Source of the DNA: PALSA-894 sp034669145
GTDB taxonomy: Bacteria > Pseudomonadota > Alphaproteobacteria > Rhizobiales > Xanthobacteraceae
DNA length: 64,000 nucleotides
Direction of reading: 5' to 3'
Assembly: GCA_034669145.1 (NCBI GenBank)
Contig: JAXDNY010000009.1
Location: forward strand, 1 to 64,000
This document shows positions 8,270 to 16,456 of this stretch, one piece after another. Each line of letters starts with the position of its first letter. Positions within the stretch are counted from its first letter, which is position 1. The notes under the pieces were generated by a model. The model was not told the origin of the DNA. It did not search any database and worked only from the letters and a program-made list of their open reading frames with translations. A program made the translations under genes and the position numbers.

Positions 8270-9030
8270 TATCGCGGCGCCATGCGCAGCGCGCCGTCGA
8301 GCCGGATGGTCTCGCCGTTGAGATAGCGGTTCTCCACGATGTGGCGTGCGAGCGCCGCATATTGCTCCGGCTTGCCAAGCACCTGCGGGAACGGGATCGA
8401 AGCCGCGAGGCTGGCACGGATCTCCTCGGTCAGCCCCATCAGCATCGGCGTGTAGAAGATGCCCGGCGCGATGGCGCAGACGCGGATGCCGAACTGCGCC
8501 AGCTCGCGCGCGGCCGGCAAGGTCAGCGCCACGATGCCGCCCTTCGAGGACGAATAGGACGCCTGCCCGATCTGCCCGTCGTAAGCTGCGACCGAGGCGG
8601 TGTTGATCGCGACGCCGCGCTCGCCATCCTCCAGCGCTTCGGTCTTGGAGCACGCGGCAGCGAACAAACGGAGTGTGTTGAAAGAACCGATCAGGTTGAC
8701 CTTGATGACCTGCTCATAGTTGCCGAGCGGCATCGGCCCTTCGCGTCCGACGATGCGCCCGGCTTTGCCGATGCCGGCGCAGTTGACCAGGATGCGCGCG
8801 ACGCCGTTCTTGGCGTTCGCCTCCTTGATGGCGGCTTCGGCGCCTGCGGCGTCCGACACGTCGCATTTGATCGCGATGCCGCCGATCTCTTTGGCATGCG
8901 CGTTCGCCGCGTCCATGTTGACGTCGAGCAGCGCGACCTTGGCGCCGGCCTTGGCCAGCTCGGATGCGGTCGCGGCGCCGAGGCCGGAGCCGCCGCCAGT
9001 GACGATCGCAGCGTGTCCCTTGATGTCCAT
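8269..9030 (-). CDS. Short-chain dehydrogenase, 3-hydroxyacyl-CoA dehydrogenase (HSD17B10)-like
   Basis: A 253-residue classical SDR. It contains the cofactor motif TGGGSGLG (residues 11-18), an acidic residue after the second strand (LLDVN) favouring NAD, the NCAG motif, and catalytic Ser146, Tyr159 and Lys163 (ASYSSSKGG). The inserted stretch between NCAG and the helix (GREGPMPLGNYEQVIKVN) resembles type-2 3-hydroxyacyl-CoA dehydrogenases. With a CoA ligase, crotonase and thiolase in the same operon it most likely oxidises a 3-hydroxyacyl-CoA intermediate. The start at 9030 is supported by GGGAG upstream. It overlaps the thioesterase gene by one base. Confidence 0.92.
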   Translation of the reverse strand: MDIKGHAAIVTGGGSGLGAATASELAKAGAKVALLDVNMDAANAHAKEIGGIAIKCDVSDAAGAEAAIKEANAKNGVARILVNCAGIGKAGRIVGREGPMPLGNYEQVIKVNLIGSFNTLRLFAAACSKTEALEDGERGVAINTASVAAYDGQIGQASYSSSKGGIVALTLPAARELAQFGIRVCAIAPGIFYTPMLMGLTEEIRASLAASIPFPQVLGKPEQYAALARHIVENRYLNGETIRLDGALRMAPR

Positions 9031-9049
9031 GTTCGTTCTCCCAAAAATT

Positions 9050-10297
9050 TTAGTGTTTCGTTGCGTCGGGATTTTCGATGAGCAATGCGATCCCCTGCCC
9101 GCCGCCGATGCAGGCGGACGCGATGCCATAACGCAGATTTGCGCGTTTCAACTCGCGCGCCAGCGTAACCGAAAGGCGTACCCCAGTCGCTCCGAGCGGA
9201 TGGCCGATCGCGATGGCGCCGCCGTTGACGTTGAGCTTGTCCTCGTCGAGGTCGAGGGCGCGCGCACACGCCATCACCTGTGCACCGAACGCCTCGTTGA
9301 TCTCGAAGCGATCAATGTCGGAAAGTTTCAGGCCCGCTTTCTCCAGCACCGCCTGGATCGCCGGCACCGGGCCGATCCCCATGATCTCGGGCGGCACGCC
9401 CGCGGCGGCGCCTGCGACGAGACGGGCGAGCGGCGTCTTGCCGTGAGACTTCGCATAGTCGCCGGACGCCGCGAGCGCGGCGGCCGCGCCGTCGACGATT
9501 GCGGAGGAATTGCCGCCGGTCTGCACGCCGCCGAAGGCGGGGCGGATTTTCGCGAGTTGCTCGGTGGTGGAATGGCGAATGTGTGTATCGTGATCGAGCT
9601 CTTTCGTGTCGCGCGCGAGCCTGATGCCGCGCGCGTTGTAGCCATCGCGCGCGAACTCCTCGGTTTTCACCGGTGCGATCTCACCGGTCAGAAAGCCGCT
9701 CTCCTTGGCCTTCACGGCGCGCTCGAAGCTGCGTACCGCGAACGCATCCACCTCGGCGCGCGTGATCTGGTACTGGCGCGCGAGATTTTCCGCCGTGTCA
9801 CCCATGGTGACATTGGCGGAGCGGTCCATCAGGGCTTCCCACAGGAAATCCTTGAACTCGACCTGCCCCATGCGGAAACCGCCGCGATGCGTGTAGGCGG
9901 CGATCGGGTTGCGGCTCATCGACTCGGTGCCGACGCAGAGCGCAAGATCGACGCCACGGTGCGTGATGGTATCGGCCGCCTGCGTCAGCACCTCGATGCC
10001 GGTGCCGCACACGCGCTGCACCATGTGTGCGGGCGTCTCGATCGGCACGCCGGAATAAAGCCCGATGTGGCGCGGGAGCAGATACGCGTCGAAACTCGCC
10101 TGCGCCATGTTGCCGGTGATGACTGTTCCGACATCGTCGGGCGAGGCGCCGGAGCGCGCGAACACCTCGCGCGCCGCCTTGATGCCGAGGTCGATCGGCG
10201 AGATTTGCGCCAAAGCGCCGTTGTAATCGACGAACGGCGTGCGCACGCCGTCGAGCAGCCAGACGTCCTGCCACGATGCGGTGAGGGCCTTGCTCAT
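9050..10297 (-). CDS. Acetyl-CoA C-acyltransferase (thiolase)
   Basis: A 415-residue thiolase. Nucleophilic Cys97 lies in VQRVCGTGIEV; the C-terminal active-site elements are present as NEAFGAQ, GGAIAIGHPLGATG (His366) and CIGGGQG (Cys396). This is a degradative-type thiolase, expected to cleave 3-ketoacyl-CoA to acetyl-CoA and a shortened acyl-CoA in the cytoplasm. The gene begins three bases after the ligase stop and is followed 19 bases later by the SDR, so the enzymes form one beta-oxidation unit. All catalytic residues are in place and I see nothing unusual. Confidence 0.96.
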   Translation of the reverse strand: MSKALTASWQDVWLLDGVRTPFVDYNGALAQISPIDLGIKAAREVFARSGASPDDVGTVITGNMAQASFDAYLLPRHIGLYSGVPIETPAHMVQRVCGTGIEVLTQAADTITHRGVDLALCVGTESMSRNPIAAYTHRGGFRMGQVEFKDFLWEALMDRSANVTMGDTAENLARQYQITRAEVDAFAVRSFERAVKAKESGFLTGEIAPVKTEEFARDGYNARGIRLARDTKELDHDTHIRHSTTEQLAKIRPAFGGVQTGGNSSAIVDGAAAALAASGDYAKSHGKTPLARLVAGAAAGVPPEIMGIGPVPAIQAVLEKAGLKLSDIDRFEINEAFGAQVMACARALDLDEDKLNVNGGAIAIGHPLGATGVRLSVTLARELKRANLRYGIASACIGGGQGIALLIENPDATKH

Positions 10298-10300
10298 GCA

Positions 10301-12136
10301 TTACCTTTCATCGATCGCAATGACGTGCGCCGAAGGCGCGCCATAAAGCTCATCCACCCGTGCGGCGCGATGTTTCAACACCATGCGCTGGTTGATCGAA
10401 CCCTTGTCGGTCGCCTCGCCGATATCGAGCGAGGGCGGCGTGTCGCTGAGGACCGCACGCGCGATGCGGTTGGACGAACCGGTCGCGGCCTTGGCGAAGC
10501 TGTCGAGCAGGCGGCGGAATTCGCCCCGCACGGCCTCGTGCGCCACGATCTCTTCCGGCCTTGCATCCTTCAGGTCCGGCGCGAGCCGGCGGCAAGCGTC
10601 GAGATCGGGGAAAATCAGGGCGCTGAGATAGTCGCGGTCTGCGCCCGCGATCACCGCGTCCCGCACATAGGGCGCGCAGTGCGCGATGAAGGCGACGCGC
10701 AGCGGTCCAACGCCGACCCAGGTGCCGGTCGCGAGCTTGAAGTCCTCGGCGATGCGGCCCTCGAATAGCAGGCCCCCCTCGGGCCGCGCCGGATCGTCGA
10801 ACTTGAGCGCATCGCCGAGTTTGTAAAAGCCTTCGCCGTCGAACGCTTGCTCCGTGAGCGTCGGCTCGCGCCAATACCCCGGCGTGATGCTCGGACCTTT
10901 CAGCCGCGCCTCGTATTTTCCTTCGGCGAGCGGCACGAGCTTCACGTCCAGGCCGGGCGGCGGCAGGCCGATATTGGCCGAATTCTCCGTGTCCCACATG
11001 CGGCCGAACGCATAGGGCGCGGTCTCGGTCGAGCCGAGGCCGGTGAGAAAGAGAATGTCCTCGCCGCACGTGCGGTAGGCCATCTCCTTCCACTCGTCGA
11101 ACACATGCTGCGCGAGCCCCGCGCCCGCGAACCACAACACCTTCAGGCGCGAGAAGAAATTCTCGCGCAGGTCTGCATCGGCGCGGAAGAACGGCAGCAG
11201 CGCCTCGTAGCCCTTCGGTACCGTGAAGTACCAGGTGGGCGCTACTTCGCGCAGGTTCCGCACCGTCTCCTCGATCGCGCCGGGCAGCGGCTTGCCGTTG
11301 TCGATGTAGAGCGTGCCGCCGTTGTGGATCACCAGCCCGACATCGTGGTTGCCGCCTGCCGTATGATGCCACGGCGCCCAGTCGACGATCACGGGCGGCT
11401 CGTCGGTGAAGAATTGCAGCGCGCTCGCGATCATCGCCTGATTGGCGCACCACATGCGTTGCGTGTTGATGACGCCCTTCGGCATGCCGGTCGAGCCGGA
11501 GGTGAACAGGAATTTCGCGATCGTGTCGGGCGTGACGTCCGCATGCGCGGCATCGGCATCCTCAGGTGCCGCGTCCAGCTTGGCGAGCGAGCCGACGACA
11601 ATCTCCGTCCAGAGCGGCACGGATGACGCGATGGCGCGCTGATATTGTGCGTTGCTCGCGTAGACGAGACCGGGCGTGAGCAGCTTGATGATGTGCGTGA
11701 GCTTGCCGAAATCGGAGGAAATCAGCGCATAGGCGGGCGAAATCGGCGCGTAGGGAACGCCGACGTAGTTCGCCGCAAGGCCGAGCAGCGCGTGTTCGAG
11801 GTCGTTGCCCGACAGGATGACGATCGGGCGCTCTTCGGAGAGATTGCGTGTGAGCAGCGCGGCGCCGATGCGACGGATTTTCTCAAGCGTCTGCGCGTAA
11901 GTGATGGTGCGCCACGCCCCATCAGACGCACGGTCGGCCATGAACACGCGGTCGGGCGTGAGGTTCGCCCAATGCACGAGGCGATCGGTCAGTTTGCCGG
12001 GGTAGTCCGGCAGCGCGTGCGGCGACCTGAGATAGACCGTGCCGTCGGAGCGCCGGTCGACCTGCACTTCCGGCGCGCAGAGCCGTACCGGCCGCACGCG
12101 GCGACCTTCAGTGCGAACTGGCTGCGGGCTCGCCAT
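10301..12136 (-). CDS. Feruloyl-CoA synthetase-like AMP-forming acid:CoA ligase
   Basis: A 611-residue member of the ANL superfamily. The ATP-binding P-loop FTSGSTGMPKGV lies near residues 209-220; the WAPWHHTAGGNHDVGL segment and the GLGSTETAPYAFG motif match feruloyl-CoA synthases more than fatty-acid ligases, as does the KLVPLAEGKYEARLKGP.ITPGYW stretch. The C-terminal hinge FKLATGTWVGVGPLR agrees with this subgroup. It would activate a hydroxycinnamate-like or related aryl acid to its CoA thioester, the entry step to the crotonase, thiolase, SDR and thioesterase encoded beside it. A GTG two codons upstream (12142) is possible; the 5' end abuts a palindromic repeat. Confidence 0.9.
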   Translation of the reverse strand: MASPQPVRTEGRRVRPVRLCAPEVQVDRRSDGTVYLRSPHALPDYPGKLTDRLVHWANLTPDRVFMADRASDGAWRTITYAQTLEKIRRIGAALLTRNLSEERPIVILSGNDLEHALLGLAANYVGVPYAPISPAYALISSDFGKLTHIIKLLTPGLVYASNAQYQRAIASSVPLWTEIVVGSLAKLDAAPEDADAAHADVTPDTIAKFLFTSGSTGMPKGVINTQRMWCANQAMIASALQFFTDEPPVIVDWAPWHHTAGGNHDVGLVIHNGGTLYIDNGKPLPGAIEETVRNLREVAPTWYFTVPKGYEALLPFFRADADLRENFFSRLKVLWFAGAGLAQHVFDEWKEMAYRTCGEDILFLTGLGSTETAPYAFGRMWDTENSANIGLPPPGLDVKLVPLAEGKYEARLKGPSITPGYWREPTLTEQAFDGEGFYKLGDALKFDDPARPEGGLLFEGRIAEDFKLATGTWVGVGPLRVAFIAHCAPYVRDAVIAGADRDYLSALIFPDLDACRRLAPDLKDARPEEIVAHEAVRGEFRRLLDSFAKAATGSSNRIARAVLSDTPPSLDIGEATDKGSINQRMVLKHRAARVDELYGAPSAHVIAIDER

Positions 12137-12147
12137 AATCACCGGCC

Positions 12148-12252
12148 GTCATCCCGGAAGCCGCGAAGCGGCTATCCGGGACCCATGTATCACCGCACTC
12201 GAAGATTGCGGAAAGATGGGTCCCGGGTCTCGCTTCGCTCGCCCGGGATGAC
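12148..12252. repeat. Twin inverted palindrome, GTCATCCCGG family
   Basis: Same family and layout as 7225-7334: outer GTCATCCCGG and CCCGGGATGAC, inner GGGACCCAT and TGGGTCCCGGG, with a spacer of about 25 bases. It separates the crotonase gene from the ligase gene in the same operon, so the transcript would contain a large hairpin. Confidence 0.85.
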
Positions 12253-12270
12253 AGTTGAGCAACATCACAT

Positions 12271-13059
12271 TCACTTCCGTTCCACCTTCGCGCCGCGTTT
12301 CTCGAGGAAATCCTTGATGCGCTTCTTGGCTTCCGCGTTGCCTTGCGCGATGGCGGCAGCGAGCGACTCCATCACGTAGCCGCTGGCGCGATCCTGCTCG
12401 GCGATGCGCGGCAACACGTTCAGGATAGCGAAATTCGTGGTCGGCGAATTGCCCGCGATGCGCTTCGCGATCTCGATGCCCTTGGCGAGGCCCTCGCCCG
12501 GCTCAACCAGATAATGCGAAATACCGAGCGCCTGCCCTTCCTCGGCGCCATAGGTGCGGCCGGTGAGCATCAGGTCCATCATGCGCGACACACCGATGAT
12601 GCGCGGCAACCGTACCGAGCCGCCGCCACCGACAAAGATGCCGCGCGAGCCTTCGGGCAGCGCGTAGTAAGCCGAGCGCTCCGCGATGCGGACGTGCGTC
12701 GCCGCCGCAAGCTCCAGCCCGCCGCCGACCACCGCGCCGTGCATCACAGTGACGACCGGCACGCGGCCGAACTCGATCTTGTCGAAGATACCGTGCCACA
12801 TGCGCGAATGCGCGATGCCCTCTTCGGTGCTCAGCACTTTGAGTTCGGAGAGATCGAGGCCGGCGGAGAAATGCTTGCCTTCGGCGTTGAGCACCACGGC
12901 CTTCACGCCCGCGGGCAGCGTCGCGAAGAATTGCTCCAAGCCCAGCACGGTCGCGTCGTTGAGCGCATTGCGCTTCTCGGGTCGCGCGAGCGTGAGGATC
13001 GCGACCGCGCCGCGCCGCTGCACTTTCAGGGATTTCGGCAGCTTGCGCCCCTGCGCCAT
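12271..13059 (-). CDS. Enoyl-CoA hydratase/isomerase (crotonase family)
   Basis: A 262-residue crotonase. The oxyanion-hole segments are visible as GKHFSAGLDLSEL and MHGAVVGGGLELAAATHVRIA, and the C-terminal half contains the LPEGSRGIFVGGGGSVRLPRIIG region where the catalytic acid lies. It probably hydrates the enoyl-CoA formed from the ligase product, or performs a hydratase/aldolase step as in ferulate catabolism; sequence alone does not separate the two. It is the first gene of the minus-strand beta-oxidation cluster, separated from the ligase by a twin palindrome. The start at 13059 gives the normal family length. Confidence 0.9.
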   Translation of the reverse strand: MAQGRKLPKSLKVQRRGAVAILTLARPEKRNALNDATVLGLEQFFATLPAGVKAVVLNAEGKHFSAGLDLSELKVLSTEEGIAHSRMWHGIFDKIEFGRVPVVTVMHGAVVGGGLELAAATHVRIAERSAYYALPEGSRGIFVGGGGSVRLPRIIGVSRMMDLMLTGRTYGAEEGQALGISHYLVEPGEGLAKGIEIAKRIAGNSPTTNFAILNVLPRIAEQDRASGYVMESLAAAIAQGNAEAKKRIKDFLEKRGAKVERK

Positions 13060-13124
13060 CGTTTCCCGCCCGCTGAATTGAGATTGTTATGATCCATCAC
13101 ATTTCGGCCGAAACCGGTCAACTG

Positions 13125-13577
13125 TTACAGCACCTCATGCACATCCAGCCGCACGGCATTCTTCTCCCGCGCGCCGCGGGCCAACCCGAGAATGCTATTG
13201 AGCCAGTCCGTCGACGGATGCGCGGTCTCGAACCGCATCACGGTGCGGAAATAATACAGCGAGGGATCGACCTCCTCGCCCTTGGCAAGCCGCGCCAGCA
13301 CGTCCGGCGGGCCGTGGCGCATGCCTTTCGAGTCGACCTGGATCAGCGCGCCGGCATCGCTTTGCAGCGTATAGCGCGCATGCAGATCGATCGAACCGTC
13401 CGCCGCCACGATCTGCCAGTCGGCGCCGCCGGGCAGCACGCGGCCGTTGAGCCGGGCGCCGGTCACCGGCCCGCCCAGAATGTTCACCACGCGGCGATGG
13501 CCGAACGGGGCCTTGCCGAGATCGAGAATGTTTGCCAGCTCGCAGCGAATGCAAAAGATCGGCTCCGGCGAAATCAT
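13125..13577 (-). CDS. DUF3237 family protein
   Basis: A 150-residue protein matching the DUF3237 pattern: an opening LANILDLGKAPFGHRRVVNILGG segment, the NGRVLPGGADWQIV turn, the DLHARYTLQSDAGALIQVDSKG strands, and the YYFRTVMRFET...DWLN C-terminal part. The family forms small beta-barrels of unknown biochemical function often found near acyl-CoA or aromatic degradation genes. I chose the ATG at 13577 because GGGGAG lies five bases upstream; the longer frame to 13697 is not supported. It is the first minus-strand gene upstream of the crotonase and may share its transcript. Confidence 0.88.
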   Translation of the reverse strand: MISPEPIFCIRCELANILDLGKAPFGHRRVVNILGGPVTGARLNGRVLPGGADWQIVAADGSIDLHARYTLQSDAGALIQVDSKGMRHGPPDVLARLAKGEEVDPSLYYFRTVMRFETAHPSTDWLNSILGLARGAREKNAVRLDVHEVL

Positions 13578-13652
13578 GGCTGCTCCCCATGCATGGCCCG
13601 CGCGCGGCCGAATGTTGTAAGGTCGCCCGCCGTCCGGTAGGAAACTTACTTG

Positions 13653-13700
13653 CGCATGATCTTGGTCGGCGAACCGGTATCCACTTCGCCGGATCATGCG
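13653..13700. repeat. Palindromic repeat, GCATGATCTTGGTCGGCGAACCGG family
   Basis: A 48-base imperfect palindrome, CGCATGATC...GATCATGCG at the ends. It is common to many Bradyrhizobium/Rhodopseudomonas-type genomes. A second copy is at 62081-62128, where it lies inside a reading frame. Confidence 0.85.
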
Positions 13701-13727
13701 ACACTATAACGAACCGCAGGGACAAAC

Positions 13728-15410
13728 GTGCAAGGAAGCGTGGAACGCAAGCCGATCGCCGGAGAGGTTTTTCTCCAGGCTCTCGCCGAGCACGGCGTCG
13801 ATTTCTTCTTCGCCAATCCGGGTACGGATTTTCCGCCGATCGTGGAAGCGTTCTCTCGCGCGCGCCACAGCAACACGAAGTTGCCGCGTCCCGTGCTCAT
13901 CCCGCACGAGAACCTCGCGGTCGCGATGGCGCACGGCGCCTACACGCAGACCGGGAGGCCGCAGGCCGTGATGGTGCATGTGAACGTCGGCACCGGGAAC
14001 ACGATCAACAACCTGATCAATTTATCCCGTGATCGTGTTCCCCTCATCCTCGCGGCCGGGCGCACGCCGATCACCGAGAAGGGAAGCTTCGGCTCGCGCT
14101 CACGCCAGATCCATTGGGGCCAGGAGATGTTCGACCAGGCCGGCATGGTGCGCGAGATCGTGAAGTGGGATTACGAGCTGCGCGTGCCGGGACAGGTTGC
14201 CGACGTGGTGGCGCGCGCGCACGAGGTCGCAATGACGGTGCCGCGCGGGCCGGTGTATCTGGTGCTGCCGCGCGAGCCGCTGTCGGCCTCGCTTGACGAA
14301 GCGCCCGCGATCATGCCGCGGCCGGTGCCGGGCGCCGCGCACCCCGATCCGGCGGCGATCGAACAGCTTGCCGAATGGATCGCGAAGGCCGAGCGACCAC
14401 TGATCATCACGGCGGGACCGGGCACGGACGGGAGCGCGGTCGCGGCGCTGGCGAAGATCGCGGAACGCGCCGCGATTCCGGTGGTGTCGCACAATCCGCG
14501 CTCGGTCGCGCTGCCGTCCTCGCACCCGATGAACGCCGGATACGACTCCGGTCCGCTGGTCGGCGACGCCGACCTGATCGTCGTGATCGAAAGCGATGCA
14601 CCGTGGTATCCCGGCATGCATGGGCCGGCGGCAGGTTGCCGCGTCGCGCACATCGGCGAGGACCCGATTTTTGCGCGCTATCCGATGCGCTCGTTTCCGA
14701 GTGGCCTGTCGATCGCGTCGCCTGCCGCGATCGTGCTGGCGGCGCTCGATGCGGCGCTCGCGAAGAAGAAGCTCAACGTCGACGCACGGCGCGCGCGGCT
14801 CATCGAACGCCACAATGCGCGGCGAGTCACGATGGAGGCGCAAGCGAAAGGCAGCGCGCTCAACGCCGCCACCTTCAGCCGCGCGGTCGGCGAAGCCGTC
14901 GGCGACGATGCGATCATCTTCAACGAGTATCCTTTGAGCCTGGACCACTGCGCGCGCGAAAAACCCGGCACGTTCTACGGCCTCTCGGCCGCGGGCGGGC
15001 TCGGCTGGGGTCTTGGCGCCGCGCTCGGCGCCAAGCTCGCCGCACCGGAGAAGTTCGTGGTCGCGACCGTCGGCGACGGCGCCTACATGTTCACCAATCC
15101 GACCGTTGCCCATTGGGTCGCCGACAAGTTCGCCATCCCGGTGCTTACCGTCATCTTCAACAACTCGCGCTACGGCGCGGTGCGGCGCGCGACGCTCTCG
15201 ATGTTCAAGGACGGCGCGGCGGGCGAGGACGACGGGCAGTTCCTCGCGGACCTTTCGCCGTCGCCGCCGTTTGAGGAATTCGTGGGCTCGCAAGGCGGCC
15301 ACGGCGAGCGCGTCGAAAACCACGCCGAGCTTGCGCCTGCGCTCGCCCGCGCGCGCGACGCCGTGCTCGGCGGCCAGCAGGCCGTCGTCAACGTCCTCAT
15401 TCCCAACTGA
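13728..15410 (+). CDS. Thiamine-diphosphate-dependent enzyme (acetolactate synthase/benzoylformate decarboxylase-like)
   Basis: A 560-residue ThDP enzyme with the standard PYR-central-PP domain order. The conserved glutamate that activates ThDP is Glu61 (IPHENLAVAMAHG). The PP domain has the GDGAYMFTNPTVAHW motif near residue 449 with the closing FNNSRYGAVRR. The central domain (PLIITAGPGTDGSAVAALAKIAE) is present but without an obvious intact FAD-binding signature, so it may be a decarboxylase or lyase rather than an acetolactate synthase. The GTG start is preceded by AGGGA. Two amidohydrolase genes follow on the same strand, suggesting a shared catabolic route; the substrate is unknown. Confidence 0.88.
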   Translation: MQGSVERKPIAGEVFLQALAEHGVDFFFANPGTDFPPIVEAFSRARHSNTKLPRPVLIPHENLAVAMAHGAYTQTGRPQAVMVHVNVGTGNTINNLINLSRDRVPLILAAGRTPITEKGSFGSRSRQIHWGQEMFDQAGMVREIVKWDYELRVPGQVADVVARAHEVAMTVPRGPVYLVLPREPLSASLDEAPAIMPRPVPGAAHPDPAAIEQLAEWIAKAERPLIITAGPGTDGSAVAALAKIAERAAIPVVSHNPRSVALPSSHPMNAGYDSGPLVGDADLIVVIESDAPWYPGMHGPAAGCRVAHIGEDPIFARYPMRSFPSGLSIASPAAIVLAALDAALAKKKLNVDARRARLIERHNARRVTMEAQAKGSALNAATFSRAVGEAVGDDAIIFNEYPLSLDHCAREKPGTFYGLSAAGGLGWGLGAALGAKLAAPEKFVVATVGDGAYMFTNPTVAHWVADKFAIPVLTVIFNNSRYGAVRRATLSMFKDGAAGEDDGQFLADLSPSPPFEEFVGSQGGHGERVENHAELAPALARARDAVLGGQQAVVNVLIPN

Positions 15411-15427
15411 CCGGAGCAAACAGCCTC

Positions 15428-16441
15428 ATGCGCATCGACGCGTACACGCATTTCTTTCCGGCGAAATATTTCCAGCGGCTGACCGACAGCAAGGTGCCGG
15501 ACATCGGCAAGCGCGTGCGCGAGGTGCCGGCGATCCACGATCTCGATACCCGCCGCCGGGTGATCGACTCGTTCCCCGACTACAAACAGATCATCTGCGT
15601 GGCGCTGCCGCCGATCGGCACCTGGACGCCGGCCGACAGAGCCGAGGAGGTTGCGCGCATCGCGAACGATGGGCTCAAAGAGCTGTGCGACAAGTATCCC
15701 GACCAGTTCGCGGGTTTCGTCGCCGAGGTGCCGCTGACAGCGCCCGACGCGGGGGCGCGCGAAAGCGAGCGAGCAATCAAGGAGCTTGGCGCCTGCGGCG
15801 TGCAGATCGTCACCAACGTCAACGGCAAGGCGCTCGACCAGCCGGAGTTCGTGCCGTTCTTCGAGAAGATGAATGCGCTGAAGAATCCCGTGTGGGTGCA
15901 TCCGACGCGCACCGCCAAGACGCCGGACTACGCCACGGAAGAAAAATCGCTCTACGAGATCTGGTGGACCTTCGGCTGGTCGTACGACACCGCGGCGTTC
16001 ATGGCGCGCATGGTCTTCTCCAAGACGATCGACAAATTCCCGGATCTGAAAATCCTGGTGCACCACTTCGGCGGCATCGTGCCGATGCTGGAGGGGCGTA
16101 TCGGACCCGGCTGGGACCAGATCGGCGCGCGCACTTCGGATGCGGACTATCAGGCGCTGATGAAGTCGCTGAAGAAGCGCCCGCTCGACTACTTCAAGCA
16201 GGACTTCTACGCCGACACCGCGGTGTTCACCTCGGATGCGGCGACCGAGCTCGGCATGAAGTTCTATCCGCTGGAGAAGATCGTGTTCGCGTCCGACTGC
16301 CCGTTCGATCCCGAGAAGGGCACGATGTACATCCGCGAAACGCTGCGGATCGTCGATGCGCTGGACCTGACCGAGGAGCAGCGCGACCAGGTGTATTACA
16401 AGAACCTGGAGCGGATCACCGGCAAGGTGTTTGTGAAGTAA
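15428..16441 (+). CDS. Amidohydrolase (PF04909/ACMSD-like), first metal-ligand His replaced by Tyr
   Basis: A 337-residue TIM-barrel amidohydrolase resembling 2-amino-3-carboxymuconate-6-semialdehyde decarboxylase. The N-terminal metal motif, usually HxH, reads DAYTHFFP, so the first His is Tyr. Other metal-site elements remain: WVHPTRT, HHFGG and FASDCPFDPEKG (the terminal Asp). It could decarboxylate or hydrolyse a ring-derived acid. It begins 17 bases after the ThDP enzyme and ends 15 bases before the next amidohydrolase, so these three genes form one operon. The Tyr variant occurs in a subset of the family, so I do not call it inactive. Confidence 0.88.
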   Translation: MRIDAYTHFFPAKYFQRLTDSKVPDIGKRVREVPAIHDLDTRRRVIDSFPDYKQIICVALPPIGTWTPADRAEEVARIANDGLKELCDKYPDQFAGFVAEVPLTAPDAGARESERAIKELGACGVQIVTNVNGKALDQPEFVPFFEKMNALKNPVWVHPTRTAKTPDYATEEKSLYEIWWTFGWSYDTAAFMARMVFSKTIDKFPDLKILVHHFGGIVPMLEGRIGPGWDQIGARTSDADYQALMKSLKKRPLDYFKQDFYADTAVFTSDAATELGMKFYPLEKIVFASDCPFDPEKGTMYIRETLRIVDALDLTEEQRDQVYYKNLERITGKVFVK

Positions 16442-16456
16442 GAACGGGGGCTTCCC

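Noticed and set aside
13728..15410. Calling the ThDP enzyme acetolactate synthase or oxalyl-CoA decarboxylase
   Set aside because: The central domain lacks a clear FAD or ADP signature and no partner subunit gene is nearby, so only the superfamily is stated.
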